Shown in pieces: positions 1-13,015 of a stretch of 64,000 bases of DNA (position 1 is its first letter; every line of letters starts with the position of its first letter). The DNA lies in contig JAPEUQ010000011.1 in NCBI GenBank assembly GCA_027946365.1, forward strand, positions 1-64,000, written 5' to 3'. Origin of the DNA: Kalmusia sp. IMI 367209. Lineage: Eukaryota > Ascomycota > Dothideomycetes > Pleosporales > Didymosphaeriaceae. A program made the translations under genes and the position numbers. Below the pieces are notes generated by a model. That model searched no databases. It worked only from the letters and a program-made list of their open reading frames with translations, and was not told the origin of the DNA.

Positions 1-3000
1 TTAATAGGCCTGGCATATAGTAGATAGTATTTCTTTCTTAAGGACAGTACGGAATACTTTAAATTACGCTAGAATACTCTTTATATAAGGTATATATAAT
101 AGCCATGATGGATTATTATTATTATATATAAAGAGTAGTACTATATAATCTTTCTATATAGCATCTACCTATTACTAGAAGAAGGATACTTTCTTTAACT
201 TCTATTACTTTACACAGTATAAAGTCTCAATTTTAAGTTTAACTAGTAAAATATTTTTAACGCTTTAAAAACTTAGAATCTCTAGATTATTTCTATATAC
301 GTCGCTCATATTTAAACGTTTGTAGAATAGAGTCATGTTGGCTTACGAATTAGGGCCCATATGACGTATTTATCTATTACTAATAGTTTTCTATACAAAC
401 TAATTATATCTTTAGATAGTTACTATTATAAAGTAATAATATAACTATAATTATACTATTAAATTGTTACTGCTACTTTTATCTCGTGTACGTTCTATGA
501 GCTTAGTAAGATATTCCATCTTATAGCTCTCTTCTATTTATAGATATGCTAATAGTATACGCCGTTTAGAGTTATAAAGGACATGATAGTATACGTTAAG
601 GTTAGGATATTTAAATAGATGAAAGGTAGGGACTACTTCATTCTAGATACCTAGATGATAAGGTATCTATATCATCCCATATTTCATAATTGAGGCTAAG
701 TATTCAAGACCTAACGCTTCTCATATAGCTTTCTAAGACGCCTATGTTAACTACTTACTAGTTAATAGTTGCGCGGTCGTCAGTAGGCTTTTCTAAATTT
801 TAAGGATGGTATTTTCTCTAGATTATAATAGTTAAGGACCACATTAAGGATCCATACTAAGGTGGTTGACATAACATAGTTAACTTCTTAGTCCCTAGTT
901 ATTAAATCCATTCTAGTAGAAATAACCATAATTAACTCTAATACAGCGAGCTATTAATTATAGTCTATAGTATAGAACTGGTTAATGTCTATAATTAATA
1001 GGATCTAGAATCTATAGTGAGGTTTATTCTCTTTATCTTAAATCTAGTAGAGTTCTCCGTTGATTAAGTTGGGCACTATAACCGTTCTAGCGCTATATAG
1101 GAGATCCTAAGCTCCTACCGGTCCATAAAGTGTGTGTGACTTATAGTATTAAAAATCATTACTTTAATCTACTCTTTATAGTATTTAACTTTGTTAAAGA
1201 GTTACTTTTATGAGACATTTATAGTTCCATTATATTTATTCTTATTTTATGTGTTGAGCAGTTTGCGCGTGAGGCAACCACCTTAAGGTATAGATTTATA
1301 AATAAACTATATCCTCTAATTAGTGAGTATAGGAGTTCCTTATTAGTATTGTACACCTTTCTATACATAAGCCCATCATCACAGAATTTATTCTAGGCTC
1401 TAAGTTTAATACCTACCAATCCTATATCTATTCTAGTAAATATAAAAAATGTTAGTATAGTATAATGGCCTCTTTTATAGTAGAAATTATCTATCTATTA
1501 TTTATTACCGCGCTTTGCGTAGAGTGGTTGTCCCAGGTAGAGATAATTTAGTCTATATACTAAGGTCCCAATAGAAGCGTTATAGATTAATATAGATAGT
1601 ATTCCAGTACTAAGTAATATATTCTTTAAGCTTAGATAAATATTATATATATATTTAGTGGCTATTAAGTTGACTAATCTTTAAGTTATAATAGAAAACA
1701 ATAAGGTATATATCGTAAAATACGTTCTCTAGTATATTAGTATCCTTAATATATACGTAGTACACCAGCTTAATTATCTTAGCCTAAAACGCTTTAAGCA
1801 GTATACTACTAATAGATTAATATATATTAATATAACTATTATTATATATTTAACTCTAGGATACCGCCCGCTTAATGTGTGAATTTATGGTAGTATACTA
1901 GAAGTCAATAGGATAATGCCCTCTACTAATACTATTACTTATAGTATCTAGAGCTGGGATTACTACGTTATCTATCTAAACGCGTAAGGCGGTATTATTA
2001 ATATATTAAATTATATTATAATAACCTCCCTACTAAATTTATATACCGGTCTGGAAAAGTAGGGCCAAAATATATAGCATCTATAAGATCTAGCTGTGTA
2101 AAATAGAACATTACGATATTTATATAGATTAACTAGAAAGAATAATATATATTAATTATTACTAAACCTCTCAGTGAAGCCAGACAGAAAAGATAATAAT
2201 ATATTATCTAAAGATACTAAGGCTAGTAGATAAAAGAGAATACTATTATAGTTAAAACGTTATATGAGCTTATATAGTCGGTCTACTATAAAAATTCAGC
2301 CTCTAAGCGATCATAGCTAAGAAACTAGTAATTTAAATTATTAATATTATCTACCTAGTTAATACCTTATCCTAATTATAAAAATTATTAGTGGTATCGT
2401 GTTGATACCGGGGTAGGACCTTAGATAACATAAGGGGTTGTGGAGCCATATTAATATTGGGCACAAATGGCGGTATAGCGTTAATTAGGTAGAATGATAT
2501 CTCATTAAGGCTTAGGCCTTAAAGTCTCTATGGTGATCTATATAAACATATTATAGTAATATATTACTAGATCCTATTTAAAAGTGGAGAAGGTCCTATA
2601 GTTATTAATATATTAGTCTCTTTATTTATATATTCGTATTAGTTTCAGTTGTCCTAGTAGCTATAAGGAGAGGTAACTATCCGTTTAATATACTATAGTA
2701 ATAGAAAGTGGCCCCCTTCCTATACTTACGGTATACCTAGTATAATACCTAGTATATTATATACGTATAGTTATATTAATGAGTGTATGAGATATAATAT
2801 ATCTAGTTCTTAGGTGATTATATTTATATATTAAATCTACTCTATAGCACCTCAACCTCTTTATTTTTATAATTATTCTAGTATTTACTTAGCTTATACT
2901 CTTCTTCGCTATAGTTATTATGGCGGCTATTAAAGCATTCTTCTTTATTATTTAGCGTTTATATACGTTCGCTATAGATTGGCTCAGTATTAGTCCTAGT

Positions 3001-3480
3001 AACTAGAAAGAGTTAAGTATATCTTTATTTAGCCAGTCTTCTATACCACTTCTAGACTATATATACCTTAGTATATGTTTTACCATATATTTTATAAATT
3101 TTAGGCCATTATGGGGTTGTGGTTATACTAAGTAAATGTAATAGGCACTCGTTTTCATTTTATAAAAATGGTATATTAGGTTCTAGATTTATTAGTAGTA
3201 TACGGTGCGGTCGTAGTAAGGACTAAATATAAAATAGTTAATTAATATAAGGAGACTAAGGGTATACTTTATAAAGGAGTCTAATGGTAGTTGCTAACCT
3301 TATATTAGACGTGGTAGTAACGGTCGTGTATACGGCTTAATAGAGTAGTATTATTTATTTAGTATTATTTATAGGACTAGAGTAGTAGATAATTACTATA
3401 TTACGCTATCGTTTTGTGTTAATTTACGTATAAAATTATATCTATTAGCTTATACTTTTTAATTTAATTCTCTTTTTACT
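1..3480. other. AT-rich RIP-degraded DNA, no gene recognised
   Basis: This stretch is dominated by TA steps, with few CA or TG dinucleotides and stop codons in every frame, as expected of repeats mutated by RIP (C to T in CpA on either strand). I saw no readable transposon domain, tRNA or open frame with family resemblance. It is probably old transposon sequence mutated past recognition, but that is inferred from composition only. Confidence 0.7.
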
Positions 3481-3609
3481 TACTGTCTATCTTCCTCTAT
3501 AGGTTCTTTGAGAGGTTTCCGGGTCGGCATCATACGTAGTTATAATAATAGTAGTGGATAAGTTTAACTTTATAATAGTGTGGAAGCTATTAGCCGTGCG
3601 ACGAAATTC

Positions 3610-3950
3610 GAAAATATATAAATAGTTAATTAAATAATACCATTGGCTCTTATATATATATAGATAGTTAGCCAAACGGTGCCATTAACTCTTATATATA
3701 TATAAATAGTCAGCCAAACAGTGCCACTTTTATATATACATAGATAGTTAGCCAAATGGTACCATTGGCTACTTATATATATATAGACAGTCAGCCAAAC
3801 AGTGCCATTGGCTCTTATATATATATAAATAGTTAGCTAAACGGTGCCATTAACTCTTATATATATATAGACAGTTAGCTAAACGGTGCCATTGGCTCTT
3901 ATATATATATAAATAGTTAGTTAAACGGTGTCATTATCCTTTCCCAATAT
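3610..3950. repeat. Minisatellite, ~42-bp unit, about 8 copies
   Basis: A tandem array with a unit close to 42 bp. Each unit has a (TA)n run, then a block reading roughly AGTTAGCCAAACGGTGCCAT, then TGGCTC or TAACTC. Neighbouring copies differ mainly by C/T or G/A transitions (GGCTC/AACTC, AACGG/AACAG), which fits RIP acting on the array. A short open frame runs into the left end on the minus strand, but it consists of the repeat and flank and is not a credible gene. Confidence 0.8.
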
Positions 3951-4044
3951 AATATAGATAGGAAGAGGGTATCTTTCCGTTCATGCTATGATTTTGACTA
4001 TGTCCCATGCCAGCCTTGACCTGGACCTAGAATAAGAGATATAT

Positions 4045-5616
4045 TACTATCTCTATTCTTTATATTATACGCTTAGTTTTACTATACTATAGAGGATTTT
4101 ATATATCTAGATAATATTTTTATTATCTATTAACTTAAAGATAAACTCTTAGTTATTACTATTTAATAGTAGAATAATGTGTTTCATAAGTGAGTCGCCA
4201 ACCTAAGTGAGTTGCCAACGCGATTTTATACTAGAAAATCAAAAGTCTAGAGCTCTATATCTCTAAATCTAATTAATAAAAATTTCTAAAATTTTAACTA
4301 GTAGTAGTTATCTATATATTTTCTAGATTCTATAAGTTTTAACTTAGTAGCTAATTTATTACGTAAGCTATACTAGCTTAAAAATCTTTTTTAAAAATTC
4401 TTAGTTTCTTTAGTATCTATAGTACTAGTAGAGCTATAAATTTATAAATTAAATATTATATTTTTATATATAAAATACTCTTTTATGTAATTATTAAAAA
4501 CTAAGTATAAAGAAAAGTAGTAGTTACTAGGATTAGAAAATTTAAGCGAGTTTAGCTTATTTTCTAATAACTCTATAGACTTACTAATTTATATATAACT
4601 TTAATATACTATAGTTTATATAAGAATTATATTATATATAAAATTTTAGATTATTATACCTTACTATAGTAGAGTTATCTAAGAAAAAAGTAGATTTTAG
4701 TACTTAGTAGCTTTAAGCTAATATAGCTTACGTAATATAATAGTTACTAAGTTAAAACTTATAAAGTTTAGAATTTATATATATAGCTACTACTAGTTTA
4801 AATTTTAGATTATTATATCTTACTATAGTAGAGTTATCTAAGAAAAGGTAGATTTTAGTACTTTATAGTTTTAAGCTAATATAACTTACAATATAGTAGC
4901 TACTAAGTTAGAATTTAAAAAATCTAAAGCTAATATATATAGCTACTACTAGTTAAAATTCTAGAAATTTTTATTAATTATATTTAGAGATATAAAGCTC
5001 TAGATCTTTAATTTTCTAGTATAAAATTATATTGGCGACTCACTTAGATTAACGACTTACTTATAAAACACGTTACTAGTAGTATTTATCTAGTTTATAA
5101 TATTCTAGAAGCTTCTTTTTCTATAATATTATTATTTATCTACTACTATCTTCTCTTTTAAGACTTACTATTATTATTTAGTTTAATTTATAAATCTATA
5201 GTACTTTATTAATACTTAAGTATATATATTACTAGTAACTTTCTTTAACTATTTTATATATTCTTAAGATCTTTTATTATAGTTATCTTTAGTAATCCTA
5301 GACTAGACTTACTATTTATAATATATAATATTTATAAGGACTTTAGTATATATCTTATTATTTATAGAATAAATAATAGAATTATAGATAATAGATTTAA
5401 ATAGTTTAGTAAAATTAATTTTAATATAAAAGTTATTTATAAATATAATAGAATCTAAATAATATATTAATAATAGTTATTTATATAAGATTATATAATA
5501 TATCTAGTCTAGAGAAGAAAAGAGAATATAGTTTAGTAAGATAAATATTTACATTATAGTTAATAAGATAGAAAGATAATAGTTACTATTTATAATAATC
5601 TTAATAGATAATAACT
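4045..5616 (-). mobile_element. Copy D of the ~1.5 kb inverted-repeat family, minus strand, interrupted
   Basis: The segments 4045-4178 and 5073-5616, read on the minus strand, match consecutive internal parts of the copies at 39,733-40,980 and 5617-7150. For example, the stretch containing a GGCTAGGTACG-like block and the stretch encoding an SPTI..IDD.. reading both recur. The two segments are separated exactly by the foldback element at 4179-5072, so the copy was split by a later insertion. Its outer terminal repeat is not present at 5616, where it meets the oppositely oriented copy A. No protein family was recognised in the interior. Confidence 0.65.
4179..5072. mobile_element. Foldback/MITE-like element with long terminal inverted repeats
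   Basis: The left end (from about 4179, containing TAAGTGAGTCGCCAACC) and the reverse complement of the right end (to about 5072) are nearly the same over at least 130 bp, with differences that are mostly transitions. The interior holds a tandem duplication of about 160 bp (copies near 4640 and 4800) and no open frame. The flanks belong to one older repeat copy, which supports a real insertion. The family could be a non-autonomous DNA transposon; the superfamily cannot be told from the ends. Confidence 0.75.
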
Positions 5617-7150
5617 TATCATTATACTAGATTTATAGTGGAAGGTGTAATAGCTAAAAAGGATAGTAAATAATAAAATAGTAGCAGTTCCTCTCCTACT
5701 TTATAATTTAAAAGATATATAAAAGAGAGTAATATAAAGGGTTTATATTTTAGTAAGTTTATTAGATTAATCTAATAAGATTATCTAAGTAAGGCTTAGT
5801 ATATACTCTAATTAAAAGTTATTCAACTTAAATAAAGAGAGAGGACATGATATATATATTATCTATTAAGGATAAGCTTATTATAGTAATAGTTATATTA
5901 AATTATAGTCCTCCCTCTATTAATAAATTATTATAAATAGTAATCTTTCTATCTTATAATATTCTTCTTTTCTCTACTAGACTAGGTACGCTACGTAAGC
6001 TGCGTAATCTTATATTAATAATTATTATTTATATATTATCTAGCTTCTACTTTATCTATAAAAATATATATATTAAAATTAATCTTACTACCTAACTATC
6101 TACTACTACTAGTCCTACTATCTTTTCTATAGACGATAATATATATATTAGAGCCCTTATAGATTTTATATAATACATATATAAAGTCTAGTTAAAAATA
6201 GTTATATTATATAAAGACTATAGGATTATCTACCTAGTCTATAAAATGCTTAAAAGATAATATAAGAAAGGGTAGTAGGAGACTCTATACTTAAATATAA
6301 AGTAGGCGCTTAAGGTATATAAACTAGAGTAGATAATAATAGTAAATCTAAAGAATATAAATATAGTTATTCTTAATAAATATATAGTACTATTATAGAG
6401 ATAGGAGTTTTAGAATATTATATACTAAGTGAGTGCTAAAGGTACTATTCTAGTAATAAAAAATAATAACTAGAAGTTTATTTATAAATTATTAAGTAAT
6501 AAAAGCGTCGCCTAAATATATAAAATCCTTCTTAATATAATAAGATTAGACTAGACGCTACTTAAATAATAATAATAATAAGATAGTAGATATCTAGATT
6601 ATTATATATAGAATAAATAAACTTTTTTAGATATAGAATTTATAATAGTTTTATATATTTTTAGGTTATAAAGGCGTTTAAATAAGTAAAGCTTAAGCTA
6701 TTATAAAATTAAATAGTTATATAAATTAAATTTAGTTATTAGATTAAAGTAACTATTAATAAAGTCTATACTAATATTAAATATAAAAGGATTTAGAAGA
6801 TTTTAAAAAGATAACTAATACTATTCTAAGGGAACTAGTATAGTTATAATAACTTATTATAACTACTACTATAATAAGAAACTATTATTAAAAGATAATA
6901 TATATACTATATCCTTTCTTTAATAAATTAAATAACTTTTAATTAAAGTATATATTAAGCCTTACTTTATAATCTAATATAATAATCTTATAATTTAATC
7001 TAATAATCTAATAAATCTAGTAGAAATATAATATCTTTATTATTAATATCTTTAAAAATATCTTTTAAGTTAAAAAAGTAAAAGAGAATTATTATTATCT
7101 TTTTAGTTTATTATTCTTTATACTATGTATAATCTTTTAATAATTAGTAA
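5617..7150 (+). mobile_element. Copy A of the ~1.5 kb inverted-repeat family
   Basis: About 1.53 kb. The left end starts near a TATCATTATACTAGATTT motif. The right end is an inverted, diverged version of the same terminal block: both contain CTTTTAAGTT-type and ATATATTAAGCCTTA-type blocks in opposite orientation. The element therefore has imperfect terminal inverted repeats of roughly 250-330 bp. The interior is shared with copies at 4045-5616 (-), 39,733-40,980 (+) and 46,425-47,848 (-). The translated interior is riddled with stops, and I recognise no transposase or pol motif. It may be a non-autonomous DNA element. Confidence 0.65.
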
Positions 7151-9187
7151 TATATATAATAATACTAGTAAAAAATCTATATATAAAATATATAATATTA
7201 GATATTATAAATATTATAATAAGAAAGAATATAACTCCTATATCTATAAAAATAGAAATAGATAATACTAAAAATAATAATAAATTTAAAAAATTAATAA
7301 AAATTTATTTTTTTATATAAAAGTTATAATTTTATATTTTTTTATTTAGTTTATTAGTAGACTACTAGTATATAGTTATAAAATAATATTTAAAATATTA
7401 TTTTTTTTTAAATTAGAAAAATAATTATTATAACTATTTATAAACTATATATTTAATAATTTTTAAATATTTTATTTATATAGATTTTACTATAATATAT
7501 TAAGTTTAAATTTATTATAATTATTTATTTAATATTTACTAAAACTTTTTTTTAAAAAGAACTTTATTAATATCTATCTAAATTATCTATATAATAAAAT
7601 AGTTAATTTTATAATTTTTTTATATATTTTTTTAATATTTTATAGATTTATTCTAGATATAAACTTTAACTTTCTAATTCTATTACTTAAAGAGTTATTA
7701 AGAATAAAATAAAATTTTAAATTAAAAAAATTATTATACTCTAGTTTTATTTATTAATTATTTAATAAATTTTTAATTATTTTTTCTTATTTTTAGAACT
7801 TAATAATTAGATTATTAAAAATTATAAAATATATATTTTACTTTTTTATAAATATTTTAGTAAGTAAAATACTTAATATTTATATTTATAAAGTATATCT
7901 TTAATTTTTAATAAAGTATATCTTTTTAAAATAAACTCTATTTAATTTATATAAAAAGAGTAGTATTTTATTTTAAAAATTTATTTATAAATATTATATA
8001 GACTTTTATAGATTTCTATTATAATAGATCTAAGCTTCTACTAAGAAAATTTAGACTTAAAGTTAGAATTTTTAATAGACTAAAAATCTTTAGTAAACTA
8101 GAGTTAATAAATTTATATTTTATAAGTTTTTATTAAGATAATACTTTTTATTTTTAAGTCTAATAGTAATTAAAAAATAATATATTAAATAAATTTTTAT
8201 AATTAATTTTTCTTTTATATTTATACTATTTTATAAAATATATAGTAATCTTATTTTCCTTAATAAATAAGTAAGATTTTAATAAATTTAAGAAAAAAAA
8301 TACTTTATTATGATTTTTAAATCTATTCAACTTATAATTTTCTATAATAATATAGAATAAAGTCTATCTTTTTATATTTAAAAAATAGATCTAGTTTAAT
8401 TATCTATAATTTATTAACTTATTAAAAATTTAGTAAAGTTCTAAAATAATAATTATAAAATAATTATTATAATTATCTTATTAGTATACTTAAAGATAAA
8501 GATAAAGAATTATTATAATTAATTTATTAGATTAATAAATAATAAAGATAATTAAAGGATAATAATAAATATAATTTTATATAATTTTTATATAATTATC
8601 TATATTATAATTAACTTTACTAACTTTAATTTAAATTAAATAGAAACTTTATATAATAGTATCTTTTTAGAAGTCTATAAAACTATAGATTTTAATATAA
8701 TTTTTATTATTATATTTAAATATATCTTTTAAGTTTAAAAATTAAAGAAAATTATTAAGATTATTTTTAGTTTACTATCCTCTAAGATTATATATAACTT
8801 TTAATAGAAATATAAATTAAGTCTTATATAGATAATCTTATAGAATAAAGTTAAAAAGTTTATATAATTATTTTTAATATTATACTCTTTAATATAAAGA
8901 AAAGAAAAATTATTATTATTTACTATTTTTTAAGACTATAGTAATTAAATTTTACTATCTAAATCTTTTATAAATAAACTAGATATTAGATAATATAGAT
9001 AAATAATAATATTAATAATAAATATATTATTTAAATTCCTTTTATAATTAGACTAAATATTATAAGATCTAGATTAGAAAAATAATAACCCTTATCTAGC
9101 TAGTAATAATAATAGAATATTATATTATCTTCCCTAAAGCCCTACTAATTATAGAGGTATTAGTAAAGATTTAATAAAGTATCCATA
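7151..9187. other. Extremely AT-rich DNA, no gene recognised
   Basis: This is the most AT-extreme part of the window, with long A/T-only runs. A weak match to the inverted terminal block of the ~1.5 kb family is visible around 8715-8815, suggesting another eroded copy. Nothing else can be supported. Confidence 0.6.
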
Positions 9188-10560
9188 GTAAATTTTTTTT
9201 AAAAGCGACCCTAAGTCTTAAAGATAATCTAGATTAATTTCTAAAAAAGTAACCCTAAGTCTTAAAGATAACCTAGGTCGATTTTAAAAAAAAGCGACCC
9301 TAAGTTATAAAGACGACCTAGATTAATTTTAAAAAAGTAACTCTAAGTTATAAAGATAATCTAGATTAATTTCTAAAAAAAGTAACCCTAAGTCTTAAAG
9401 ACGACTTAAGTCGATTTCTAATAAAAGTAATTCTAAGTCTTAAAGATAACCTAGGTCGATTTTAAAAAAGTAACCCTAAGTTATAAAGGTGACCTGGGTC
9501 GATTTCTAATAAAAGTAACCCTAAGTCTTAAAGGTGACCTAGGTCGTTTTCTAAAAAAATGACCTTAAGTTATAAAGACGACCTAGGTTAATTTCTAATA
9601 AAAATAACCTAAGTCTTAAAGATAACCTAGGTTGATTTCTAAAAAAGTAACCCTAAGTTATAAAGACGACCCAGGTCGATTTTAAAAAAATAACCTAAGT
9701 TATGAAGGCGACCCAAGTTAATTTCTAGTAAAAGTAACCTAAGTCTTAAAGATAACCTAGGTTAATTTTAAAAAAGTAATCCTAAGTTATAAAGATAACC
9801 TAGATTAATTTTAAAAAAAGTAACCCTAAGTCTTAAAGATGACCCAGGTCGTTTTCTAAAAAGTAACCTAAGTTATAAAGATAACCTAGGTCATTTTCTA
9901 AAAAAGTAACCTAAGTCTTAAAGACGACCTAGGTCGTTTTCTAAAAAAGTAACCTTAAGTTATAAAAGTGACCTGGGTTAATTTCTAAAAAAGTAACCTA
10001 AGTTATAAAGATAACTTAAGTTAATTTTAAAAAAGTAACCCTAAGTTATAAAGACGACCCAGGTTAATTTCTAAAAAAGTAACCTAAGTCTTAAAGATAA
10101 CCTAGGTTAATTTCTAATAAAGTAATCCTAAGTCTTAAAGATGACCTGGGTCAATTTTAAAAAAATAATCCTAAGTTATAAAAGGCGACCTAAGTTGATT
10201 TCTAATAAAAATAACTCTAAGTCTTAAAGACGACTCAGGTCGTTTTCTAAAAAATAACCTTAAGTTATAAAGATAACTTAGGTTGATTTCTAATAAAAGC
10301 GACCTAAGTCTTAAGATAACTTAGGTTAATTTCAAAAAAGTAACCCTAAGTTATAAAGATGACCCAGGTCAATTTTTAAAAAAAAGTAACCTAAGTTATG
10401 AAGATGACCTAGATCAATTTCTAGTAAAGTAACCCTAAGTCTTAAAGATAACCTAGGTTAATTTTTTAAAAAAGCGACCCTAAGTCTCAAAGGTAATATA
10501 GATTAATTTCTAAAAAAATAACCTAAGTTATAAAGACGACCTAGGTTAATTTCTAAAAAA
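9188..10560. repeat. Satellite array, ~43-46-bp unit, about 30 copies
   Basis: A long tandem array with units built on AAGTAACCCTAAG, then TCTTAAAG or TTATAAAG, then AYRACCTAGGTYGATTT and a short A-rich spacer. The two sub-types (TCTTAAAG and TTATAAAG) are mixed along the array. Variation is mostly C/T and G/A, so the array has probably undergone RIP. Each unit contains AACCCTAA, which resembles a telomere repeat, but the unit is far longer than a telomere repeat. Confidence 0.9.
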
Positions 10561-10891
10561 AAACCTAAAGCCTTAAAAGTAATTTTAACTATAAAGTTAA
10601 CTTTAGGTTAAATTTAAGCTAGTACTAAGAATAGATATTCTACTAGTAACTTTACCTATATAGTGGCATAACGTTAACTAATAGAATTACCTAGTATTAA
10701 GGCATCTAAGATATAACTTCATCCTAATAAAGGATATAACATTATAAAAGAGCCTAGATCTAAACTATTTAGTAGGAATATCTTATAAGCCAGCCAAAGT
10801 TTCTGGGGAAGGAGACTAATTAAATACTTAATTAGTAATCCTCCTAAACGTAATATCTAAAGACCTACTATAAGGGTTTAAACTTAGCCCT

Positions 10892-12048
10892 CCCTTATAT
10901 ATTATAGATATTAAGATAGGTATATTGGCGCGTAGTAAACCACTTAAAAAAATTTTAAATAATTATATTTTTATATAATAAATAGTAATAAGCTATATAT
11001 ATATATAAGTTTATATAAGCAGCTTACTCTAAAGCGCTATAATAATAGGCTATACTATATCTAAAGTAACTACCTAATAGTACTAAAATTAGGCTAGTAG
11101 TAGCTAAGGAGCTATCTAGCTCACCCAGCTTACCCACTCTAGTAGTATAAAATAAGGTATAAATAAATTAAGTTTTAGACTTTAATATAACCTCTCCTTA
11201 TATATTATAGATATTAAGATAAATATATTAGCGGCCGCGTATAGTGAACTACTTAAAAAAATTTTAAATAATTATATTTTTATATAGGTAGATACTAGAA
11301 CTATATATATTTTTATATAAGTGGCTCGAGCCGCTTAAGCCATACCTAGAATAACTTAGGTTAACTTAAGTTAACCTAGGTCAACCCTATCTATCTATAT
11401 AAGTCTAGAGTAAAATTAACCTAGGCCTTATATCTTAATTAATAATAGTGTTATCGTAAAGTGGATTAGATAAGATTAATCCTAATATAAATCTATACTA
11501 TAATATCTTATTTAATCTATAATATATAGAGACTTTAGATAAGGTTACTTTTTTAGATTAATCTCTTAAGATAATCCTATATAAATTGGAGAGTCCTACG
11601 TAGTTAACTAGTGCTATCTAGAAAAGCCAACCAATGTTAGAAAAAAAAAAGATATAAATATAAAAGATGTTTAACTTTACTTAATATTTAACGTAATAGT
11701 AGGTCTACTCTAAAATAGATTATATATAGTAAATTAGGCGTAAATTTACTTTAGATTACCTATTATTATTTCTAATTTAAAGTATCTAGATAGAGATCTA
11801 CTACTTAAATATAATCTCTATCCTAAGCCTTCCGCCCTTCTAAGCTTTCTAGGCCCTTAGTTAGGTCAATCCTAGTCATGGTAGTAACTTAAAAAGTTAG
11901 TTATTATAATTATATAAAATAAGCCACTTATATAAGAATATACTATACATATACCCACCTATATAAAAACATAATTATTTAAAATTTTTCTAAGTAGTTT
12001 ACTATACGACCATTAATATGCCTATCTAGGTTTCTAGATATATAAGGG
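10892..12048. mobile_element. Foldback element with three copies of its terminal repeat
   Basis: A block of about 90-130 bp starting with CCTTATATATTATAGATATT occurs at 10,892-10,977 and again at 11,196-11,328 in direct orientation, and at 11,919-12,048 in inverted orientation. The second and third copies bracket about 860 bp and look like terminal inverted repeats; the first is an extra direct copy. The interior holds a perfect 20-bp palindrome at 11,358-11,377 and TTAACCTAGG-type repeats. No coding sequence is visible. Confidence 0.7.
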
Positions 12049-12129
12049 TTAGTTAAATTAATTAATTTTAGCTTAATTTACTACCCTATAAGCTAGGACT
12101 ACTAAGGATAGTGGCTAACCTATAAAAGG

Positions 12130-13015
12130 ATTACATCTAAATAATAGAAAGATATTAGAAACATCTAGTATTAGTGGTAAGGCTAGTCCTATAAGACCAC
12201 TTTCTACTATCTACTAGTAAGGGAGTAAGTGGATTAGATAGGGCTTTAGCCCTATTAATATATAAGATAGTTAAAAGACTTTAGGGCTAGTTAACTACCC
12301 TACGTTATATTTATTAAAGGGAGCTAATGGTTACCTACTTTAGTAGATAATAATATATTAAATATATTAGTAAGCCTAGGTAAATATATATAGTAGGAGA
12401 CCGTTCATAGATAGGTATCTTTTTTAAGGTATAAGCCTCCAATCACGGCGGTTCTATAAAGAGGATAATTTCTCTTATTTATCTTTAATATATAGATACT
12501 ATCTCTATTACCTTATTATTAGTTAGGTCAGTAATAGATACGCTAAGTTAATATATTTATTATAAATATTACTAGTATTTAGTAGCTTACCTAGCTAGCC
12601 TACCTCTAAGTAGAATATTAAATAGTAACCATTAGCCATCTACTAGTAGGGGAGTAAATGGATTAGATAGGGCTTTAACCCTATTTATATATAGGATAGT
12701 TAAAGGTCTTAGGATTAAGTTAACCACCCTATATTATATTAAGGGAGCTGATAGTTACCTACTTCGGCGGATAGTAATATATTAAATATATTAATAAGTT
12801 GAGATATATATAATAAGGCTTATAAATAAGTAGGAAGTATCATCTAATATTATACCTAGATACCCTTTCTATAGCCTTATAGGGAGCGTATAAAATCTCT
12901 TATCTATCTTTAATATATAAATACTATCTTTATTACCTTATCTATAGTTTAGTAATAGAAGCGCTAAATTATTATATTTATTATAAAGTTATTAGCTCTT
13001 TAGTTATTATGTAGA
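12130..13015. repeat. Tandem direct duplication, ~450-bp unit
   Basis: Two adjacent copies (about 12,170-12,595 and 12,625-13,015) share ordered landmarks: ATCTACTAGTA.GGGAGTAA.TGGATTAGATAGGGCTTTA, then TTAAAGGGAGCT.A..GTTACCTACTT, then TCTCTTAT.TATCTTTAATATAT. Differences are largely transitions. No gene was recognised inside. Confidence 0.7.

Noticed and set aside
3487..3675. 62-codon minus-strand open frame
   Set aside because: It runs into a (TA)n-containing minisatellite and has no protein-like character.
9188..10560. Telomere repeat array
   Set aside because: AACCCTAA occurs once per ~44-bp unit, not as a short uninterrupted repeat; the array lies inside the window.
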